Below are positions 1 through 9,000 of a DNA stretch of 64,000 nucleotides, in pieces (within the stretch, counting starts at the first letter, position 1; each line of letters opens with the position of its first letter). Origin of the DNA: Thunnus maccoyii. Taxonomy: Eukaryota > Chordata > Actinopteri > Scombriformes > Scombridae. A program made the position numbers and the translations under genes. A model generated the notes under the pieces. It was not told the origin of the DNA. It searched no databases and saw nothing but the letters and a program-made list of their open reading frames with translations. The stretch spans positions 3,208,001-3,272,000 of the forward strand of contig NC_056545.1 of NCBI RefSeq assembly GCF_910596095.1, read 5' to 3'.

Positions 1-49
1 TATCATTCCACTCACCATGCCACTAGAGCTGAGTGACAAAGGCACTGGG

Positions 50-50
<1 letters not shown>

Positions 51-137
<87 letters not shown>
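51..137. repeat. compound (CT)n-(CA)n microsatellite
   Basis: An almost pure CT tract runs into a CA tract. The short ORF across it is a simple-repeat translation and is not a gene. Confidence 0.97.
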
Positions 138-139
<2 letters not shown>

Positions 140-899
140 CCTATGTCAATACCAAACAGAAGACAGAGGCAAACAAATATTACCAATTTTCTGACATTAA
201 ATACTCCTTAGATTTTTTTTTTTTACATAGCCTACCATAAATCATTACTTACCCTCCCTCTTACATAACATCTTTGGACTGTTGGCTCCGTATACTGTAG
301 ACCCACAGTAGGAATAATATAACAGGCCTATTGATAGATTGCAAGGCTACTGAGCCAAATACAGACTGAAGTGTAAGTGTTATGACCTAGAACAAGTTTT
401 CATCAACAAGAATCTAAGTCAAAAAGAGAAAAAAAAAATATGTTAGGCTTATGCATTTATTAGCTACTATTTAATGGATTATAGTAGCCTATAGGTCATA
501 TGTTCACGCTTAAAATGTGGAGATTTTATTTATCAAACACTCGCTTATCATATTTAGCTACCAGTCATTTAGATTGTGGAACAAAATCAGGGCGATTGGT
601 GTATTTTATATGTGCTGAATTCATGTATATTTAAACTTTTTTCGACCCCCTATGTACATGAAACTATAATCAAAGTAACTTTGAAATACCAGATTTTTTA
701 AATGCTTCACACAACAGAGGGGTTAGTGTTAACGTTAGTTCTTCAGGCATTGTTAATGTTAATAGCAGCTCCGTCATCCTTTGCGCTCACCGAGTTCGTC
801 GAGTTTTCTCCATTTTCAGTCTGTTCAGCTTTCATTGCAGATAGAAAAAATAAATAAAAGAAAACTGAAATTCCTTGTTGTTTTTGCCCAAAATGCTTT

Positions 900-1040
900 C
901 AGCTCTGACTCCGAGTCAAACCAACTCCATCTGTCAAAACGCCGAGAGCGAACAGCCAGCTGCGCGCGCTCACCTGTCAAGACACGCGCGTACACTTTAA
1001 ACGAGCGCTGGCATTAACGCGCGCGCTCTCGCGACGTGAG
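900..1040 (+). promoter_or_regulatory. CpG-rich patch, candidate promoter or noncoding first exon
   Basis: In otherwise AT-rich surroundings CG dinucleotides cluster here (GCGCGCGCTC-type runs at about 960-1035). A strong donor-like GTGAGT follows at 1036. With the acceptor-like T-run/AG at 3011-3025 next to the htr3b start codon, this could be an untranslated htr3b first exon. No TATA box or transcript evidence supports it directly. Confidence 0.3.
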
Positions 1041-1259
1041 TGACTGAATATGACAGGTCTTATAGCAAAGCTTCCGGAGTCTGTGGCGGATTTAAACTGT
1101 CAAAGCCTTTCAGCATGTCTCTATAGGCTGTAGTGTGATTCTGCTACTGTTTTACTTATAATTACAATTTTCATCCGATGTATGTTTTATATAGTAGTTT
1201 ACATTTCCGAAATCCTTAAAATGCCTCTTTAATTATAAGCAACTGGGCACCATTTTCCC

Positions 1260-1500
1260 AGAACATGTTTATGTGTAGTTTTGTGCTGCTTTGTTGTTGA
1301 GTTTTGTGTTTTGTGCTGTAATGTACGTATACCTATCGCTGAGTGCAGTTTCATATGTATTTTACTGTAAAGTTTTATGTATTTTAAAAGTCCATCTAGG
1401 GACGGGCATTGCAAAATAGTTTAGGCTATAAAAGCTGTGGCATACGTTCATATTTGTCCCTTTACAATAAACTTTATATAAATAAATAAATAAAAAAATA
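1260..1500 (+). mobile_element. probable LINE 3' tail
   Basis: A TG-rich stretch, then a TCTAGGGACGGGCATTGCAA-like segment, AATAAA and an (AATA)n end resemble the 3' UTR of a common fish non-LTR retrotransposon as I remember it. No protein-coding part remains, so the family is not assigned. Confidence 0.4.
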
Positions 1501-3029
1501 GGCCTCCCATATATCTTGGTAATTTTTGTAACAGCCAATTAGTTTGATTCCTTTTATGATGCAATATCGGCACACATTTGTTATTGATTTTTCAAAAAAA
1601 TCCAATCATGAAAGTTCCTCCTTGTTGAAGATACTGCTGATAAAAAAATAAAAAAAAATTCTGATGAGTTTAGTCACTAAAAATTAGCCCCTAAAGTTAT
1701 TTGATTTGTTTCTCAGTTTTATTATAAATAGCTAACCCCTGAATTAGCCTATATTTGGTATGTGTTTAAGAAGTTATCAGATGTTATTAGATTATAGATT
1801 TAAATTTAAAACCAATAGCATAAAAATAAGTGAACCATAATTTAGATTTAAATATAAGTTATGACTTCTGAGATTTATGAGATTTACTGTCTCACAAAAT
1901 GCAAAGTACAGTACTGCTGAATTATAGGCTTCATTATATGATTGAGGTATATTTTCTTGTTTTGCTTTTTAAATAACTATATAAAGCAGTTTTTACAGTC
2001 TTCATGCCTCAAAAAACCTAGACTTTAAGTTTCTGAGTCTGGGCATAATACATTATAGCTGTGTAAATAAATAGTAATATCTGAAAAAAAACAACCTTTT
2101 TGTAACAGGTATCTTAAGGCTTAACGTTAGCACAAACCTGAGATTGTTTTTAGTTGTCAAAAAGTCAAAAAGTTTTTGTGTCAAGTCAAACTTTTCACTT
2201 TTTAGGCCAACCATATTTAAAGGTGACAGCCACTTGTCAGGTAGGAATGTGGGCACCTTAATAAAATTGCAACTTGAGGTCCATTAATCAGGTGTAAATT
2301 TCAATTGTGTTAATATTTATTTAATTTCCCCATTAATTTCTAAAAAAAGACCTCCCATATTTTTATTACAAGTGTCACACAGGAACAGTATATTCTGTAT
2401 TTTATTGCTCCTTCATCTGAAAACTCTAAAATCTTTATTTCACTTTATGATACTGAGTGAAACTCATCCTGATCCTGATCATCCTGATATTTGGTGTCTG
2501 GTGTAAGTTTTGCTCTGGGCTACACAAATAAAACTGACTTGACTTGATCAGTCATAATGACCTCTATGTCTAATATTGATTCAACTTTTGCATGGGACAA
2601 AATAAAATGTCAAAACAAAATACTTATAGGTCTTAAAGAGAAGGAAGTAGCAGTTTATAAGATGTTCAGCAGGAGTTTTTTAACAACATGCTCTCTTTGG
2701 TGTTTTCAGCTGGGTTAAAAACACATTTTCAATAACCTGTGTCCATGATCCTCTATAATGAAGCAACGAACTGGCACTAAACAAACCTTCTGGGAGTTTC
2801 CTCTCTGGTGTGTTTCATTATTGTATGTATCACCTTACTCGGGCAGTGGAAAATCAATATCAGTGCAACCAAAATGTCGGCACAACCCTGCTCATTGCTC
2901 TTCTCCACACTCTGTACTGCCACTGTTCAACTTATTTAATGAAACTGTGGATATTTTTTTGAAAAGAAAAGACTTTTGGATCTGACACTTGTAATCTGGA
3001 AGGTTGGTTTCTTTTTTTTTTTTAGCTTG

Positions 3030-3063
3030 ATGTCTCTCATTTGGCTGATGCTGTTGTTCTCAG
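3030..3063 (+). CDS. htr3b: htr3b exon 1 (start codon, signal peptide)
   Basis: ATG at 3030 opens a hydrophobic leader (MSLIWLMLLFS) that ends in phase 1 before donor GTAAGA at 3064. A run of T followed by AG at 3024-3025 just before the ATG looks like a splice acceptor, so this may be the 5' part of coding exon 1 preceded by an untranslated exon. Confidence 0.7.
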
Positions 3064-6000
3064 GTAAGATGCTCCTTTTGGCTAAAAGAAAAGATCAGAC
3101 ACTTGCATTTTCTAAAAAAAAGTATTGATTATTTCTTTCATTTGTAAGCTAGAAACACCAGCAGTGTTTTGCTCCTAAGATTTCTGCTTTGTGAAATTTT
3201 CCAGGAAAATTAAATTACTGCAGACATTACTCAGTGCTTTTCTACTTATTTCACTTACATTAGGTCAATGTGTCACTCTCTTACAGATTTAATATTAATA
3301 GTTTGATGGTCTATTTTCAAACCGTAGTGTTTAATAATTAAAGCATTAGTAAAGAAAAAGTTATTGTGCCCTCTTGGCTCTTGGCTTTAATTACTATATG
3401 TGCATATTTTTGAATTTCATGTGAATAAGTGTCACTTGAATTTAACACTACAATTTGAAAATAGACCATCAAACTATTAATATTAAATCTGTAAGAGAGT
3501 GACACATTGACCTAATGTAAGTGAAATACGTTTTATATAAAACATAAATGTAATTTAATTTATGTTTGGAAGCCTAAAATATGCTCAACTCTATTCCAGC
3601 AAGGGTTAACAATAATCCCTGCATTTACTTTCAGTATGCACTGTATTTCAGAGAAAATGACAAATACTTTATACATCCCTTAACCTTTTGACAGGGGTGA
3701 ATTAAGCCAGTAAGGCCCCCAAAAAATGAGAGGAAAGGCTCTACTGAACCCTGATCATTTCAGTTTGTATTGTACTTAAGTGTTCATACAATTAATCAGG
3801 ATTACTGCAAACTAATTACCACACAGTGAACCTGAGTAGTTGCCTGCTTGTCTAGTTGGTAATCTTACTCTGTCTTTTAGCCCATCTGGCTGAATGTGTG
3901 CCAGCGAAGCCAAAGAGATCAGCTCTGAACCAGCTGACCAGAACCCTCCTGCGGAAATACGACTGTGGAGTTCGACCTGTTCACAACTGGACCAGTCCTA
4001 CCACTATCTACGTAGACTTCATACTACAGTCTGTCCTCAATGTGGTATGTGAACTTTGAATGCTCTCTGCTATGATCATACTGCTGCCCCCCTGCCCCCC
4101 TTAAAGAGTGGTTAAAGAGATCTGATATCAATGAGAAGAGCAAAAACACGTTTTAGGCCTCATTGTGTATTTCCTCTACAGACATTTATCCAGAACAAGT
4201 AAAAAAAACTTTTCAACTTTAGGAACAGAGCCAAACAGAGCCATGTTAGTACTAACACCTGTGCTTTTCCCACTATAACAAGTCAAAATGTTTGTTGTGA
4301 GGTCTGCCCACAATGGACCTTACATGCAATTATACCACCTCTAAAATTTGCTTTACTCTGAACACACCTTTTTTGGGTTTTACCAGTAAAAGGACTGAAA
4401 AAATGTACATTTTCCATCTGTAGGGTTGCGCTGGAGCAACGATCATGGTGTCATTAAGATCAAAAGGGTTCATCCTCTAATGAGCATGAATGTCTCAGTA
4501 AATTTCATGGCAATGTACTGTTAGATTATGGCATGACTTGACCGCACCACAGACTGTTGAGCTAGATTAGATCATAGATTAGATCATGCACATTACTGCT
4601 AATATCAATGTGATTTAAAGGATTTTCTTTCTTCTGAAACACAACAAATCTGGGTTTTTTTTTAACTTAGCTCTTTATAATACTGCAGGCAAGAGGCTTA
4701 TTCTACCCAACATATATATATTATATATTTCAATATGTTTATTTATATGATGGTTTTTATTAGTTTGCTGTGTTGAAAGTTGTCCTGTCTGTTCTGTTGC
4801 ACTACGAGCAATGAGGCGAGTTCCTAACAACTTTGGTTTGGTTATAATGTCAACTCAATCTGCTCCACACAGTAGCCTTAATATAAATGTGTTATTATAA
4901 GTATAGATAGTATATTATTAGTGTTATTTAAAAGTATTATTACGACATTCTCCTTTTCCCAGGATGGAAAGACCCAGAGCATTACTACAAGTATTTGGTA
5001 CAGACAGGTAGGTTGCTCCTCATTTCCCTCAGTGTTTGTTACTTGTTGTATAAGGACTAGAACATGTTTTCCTCTCTGTAAAATCAATACTGTATATTTG
5101 AAATAACACCAGTCATTTATTTCCCTCTACTGTGTTCTACTGAATGCTTCATTATCCCAAATATTTCCAACAATCTTCAAACCCAGAGAAATCTGTAATT
5201 TAATCAAAGTAACGGACCGTTTCATTTGGTCGCCTGTCAATGGCGTCATACCTCCTCTACCAAAGAGTAAACACACACAAGATGCATACGGCGGCGCTGT
5301 GTTTGTCCGCTACAATGGCGTCTACCAAAGAGTAACTTACACACATATAAGATAATACATCGGCGTTATGGTTGTTCCACAGAAACTGTTATGAATTGAC
5401 TTTTATTCAGTTTTAAGCCACATTTTCATGATGAGTTTAGGCTGCTTTTAACTATATCTTTTAGCCGGAGGAAGGATTTTAGTCATTGGACGTCTGGATC
5501 TTAAGTCATCAGAGAAATAAACTGCAGCATCGTCTGAGAAATATTGATTTTTTTTAGGTGAAACAGCTTTAATTAATTAGTAGAGGAGGAGACCTCTGCG
5601 GATAATTCGGCTCCCGGTAAAAACATCCCGAATGATTAACACTGGAGTAATCCTATCCCGGTGAAGCTGGTTATTTAATAACGAAGACAACAACTCCCAT
5701 GATTCCTTGCTACCTCACAAAGTCATCACACTCCGTCTTTTGTTATTGTTTTGATTGAGAGACCCCTAGCAGCTGAAATCACATATTGTGCGTTTAAATA
5801 CATGATTTACATAATTTTACCACAAACTTCCTCTGCTGTTTTTTTTTTCTTTCTTTTTCTTTTTTCTTTTAGATCTGGACAGATGAGTTCCTGGTTTGGG
5901 ATCCAGAGGAGTTTGATGGCATCAATGAGATCTCACTGTCATCTGATGCCATCTGGATACCTGATGTTATCATTAGTGAACTGTAAGAAATTACTGAAAC

Positions 6001-9000
6001 GATAAGTGCTTAGTCTGTCATGTTTTCAGCAGTAACCAAGGTCTTAAACTGGCTGTAGACTCCATTAATTTCAGTAAACTCTGTAGAGAACCTGTCCCAG
6101 TGCTAATGTCTACCATGAGACTTACTGTATATGCACTGAACTATCACATTAAAGCGATCATGAGTAGATTTTGTAAATTTCTGACATTAGTCCAGTGAGA
6201 GTATCAAAGAAGACGACAGGCCTTTCTCAATAAAGAAGCTAAAGGTCAAACTTGCATTCTTGGGTGTTCAAATTTGGCAAGTTGAAAGGCAGGACACTGT
6301 GCTGTATGCTCAATTTGCAACTAGGACACTAGTTACTAACATCACCAACTTGGTAGGGCTCAGATGATAACACTTCAACACAACTGAACATCTATTTGGG
6401 GGACAAAATCCACAGCCATTAAAAGTTTATTAGAAGCTAATATGAGACTTCAGCTGCTCAAATTGTTCAAATCCGGTCAATATCTTTCAAATTTATTGTC
6501 TTTTTGATCCTTGCACTGCAACTTAACAGGAAAACGCTGTCCGAGGAGACGCAAAGAGGGAATTTGGTACTAAAAAGACAGTAACTTTGAAAGATGTTAA
6601 CTTGATTTGACTCATTTGGATGGCCAAAGCCTCATCAAGTTGGATATCAAGTTTTATAACCCATCCTTTACAATGAAAATGCATTATGAAGGGATTTCTT
6701 AATGGTCAGTATGAATATAAAGAATGATTACAGTGAGCAAAACTCTGTCTATTAAAGTCTTAGTACATCTAATCAAAAGTACATTTAAATACCACTAAAG
6801 CATGATAAACGTGTGAGCACTTGGACCACCAAATGGTTGTTCATATCTCACCTTACCTCTCTTTTCAGTGTTGATGAGGGGAAGTCCGTTCCAATCCCCT
6901 ATGTTTATGTCAACTCCTCCGGCTCGGTGAAGAACTACCGGCCCATGCAGGTGGTGCTGGCCTGCAGCCTGCAGATGTACGCCTTTCCATTTGACAAGCA
7001 GAACTGCAGCCTCACCTTCCGCAGCTGGCTTCACTCAGGTCTGTTGTTAATTTGTCTGTTTTATGTAAAATTGTTATTTTGTTTTGCAAGCTCACTAAAT
7101 TCAGTTTTCATGCCTGCAGTGTTTATGAAATAAATACAGACACAAGCAGGAAGAGTGAAACAAGCAATTTACATTTTCACCTCACTTGCATCAGAGAAAA
7201 ACCTCCATGTAAACCCACAAACTCCACTCTTACTGTGGGGCAAAAGTGATGACCATTAAACACAGAGAAAGCAGATATTTTACTGCCTTCCTAAATTGTT
7301 TTTACACTTTCCGCCTCTTTTTTATCCTTCATTATCTCTTCCTCTGCAGTGAAGGAAATTGACCTGGCTCTGTGGAGGAGTGCAGAGGCCATTGCTAATG
7401 ATAAGAGGGAGTTCATGAATGACGGAGAATGGGAGCTACTGTCCATTCCTTCACACTACTGGCATATGCACCAAGACGACACCAACTACGCCCACATCCA
7501 GTTCAATGTATGTTACTTCATGTAGATTCATCACCATTATCACTGGAGGAAATTATCTAAATTATAAAGTAAAAAAGGTTTAATTGCAACATAAAGTCAC
7601 ACTGCAGGTTATTTTTATATAATCCGAACATTACAGAAATTATCCGGGGTGTATAGTTAAATAAAAACACAGTTTCAGGTGGTCTAACCTAGTTTGTTAG
7701 TTAGTGGATTATTCAAACTTTCAACCAAGTAGGATCCATTTGACAGATTTGGTAGTTAATAGCAATGCTAACCGTTTCATGTAAGTGAATGGAGGATGCT
7801 AAAACAATTAGCGTCATACTCTGGGAGGTATAATTAAATAAAAACACAGATTTGGCTGGTTTAACCTGTTTTGCTAGTTAGTTGATTAGTCAAGCTTTCT
7901 AATCAACTAGGGTCCATTTGATAGATTTTATTCCATATCAGCAAAACGTTTTAGTGAATGAATAAAAATAAAAGGGCACTTGAGCTGAAAGTCCTGAGAA
8001 ATGGTTTGAGCAGCCAAATGAGCTGTTTTTGAGCTAAGTTTTCTAATAGTTATGAATGTTTATTTTCATTCAGATTTTTGTGGATGCTTAATGAGACACT
8101 CAACTTTGATATCATGCATACATTTTTTATGATTTCAAGCCACGTTTCCAGAGGCTTTAATATTGTATTACAGTGGAGGTGCAACCACTGTGTAACAAGC
8201 CATTCCTAGTGAGCAAGTAACTGCACTGTGATGGCTGTGATTGCTTATCGATGGTGAGCTTTAAACTGTGGCCCTCTGTGTGTTAGTACCCCTCCCGCAG
8301 CGCCCCCCCCCCCCTCCACTGTGCAGTAGAATTGTTAAGTGTAAAGCAATTGGCTGCGACCTTCATGGATCGGGCTAGTGAGCTAATGCCAAATGATGAG
8401 GCTGAGGCTGTTTCTGGCAAGTAAAGAGACAGATAGAGAGAGAGTCTGATAGACAGGGTGGGGTGAGCAACCATAATGAGACTGTCTCAGTGGCTGCCTG
8501 ATCAATGGACTTCTTGTTAGTGGTGAGGAAAATGGCCCCACAGCCCATTGCAGGTGGAGATCAGGGAGGGCTGCTGCTATTTATTTAACTTAAAGAGCAA
8601 AGACTTTTTGGTAAAGGAGCATTTCATGGCTCACTGGGATATTATTACACTGTGACAGTTTTATCGCTAAAGGTAGATATTTCATCTGAGAGGTTTTCTG
8701 CTGGAAAATTATTTCCAGTTCTGAGAAAATGTTGGATGTTAATAAAACTGGAGATTGAGAAAGATGTGCATTAAGCAAAGGATATGAAACGACACAGATG
8801 TATTACACAGCTGAAAGAAACAATTTTATAGTTGAAGCACTTATGACCAAACAAATAAACACATCCACACACATATTTTATCTACATGATGCAATAAATA
8901 CTGCAATAGCCTGCAAAGTGCAAATACTCTTCTAATGTTGTTGTTGCCTTAGTAGAGAGGTGAAGTGAAACTGGAACAACATTTGTAATAATGCAAATTC

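Larger units (their letters stand above)
1..3029. other. upstream non-coding region of htr3b
   Basis: AT-rich DNA with no recognised coding exon. It holds a CT/CA microsatellite, a CpG-rich patch at about 900-1050 and a probable LINE 3' tail at about 1260-1500. The rest, up to the htr3b start, shows nothing I can name. Confidence 0.6.
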
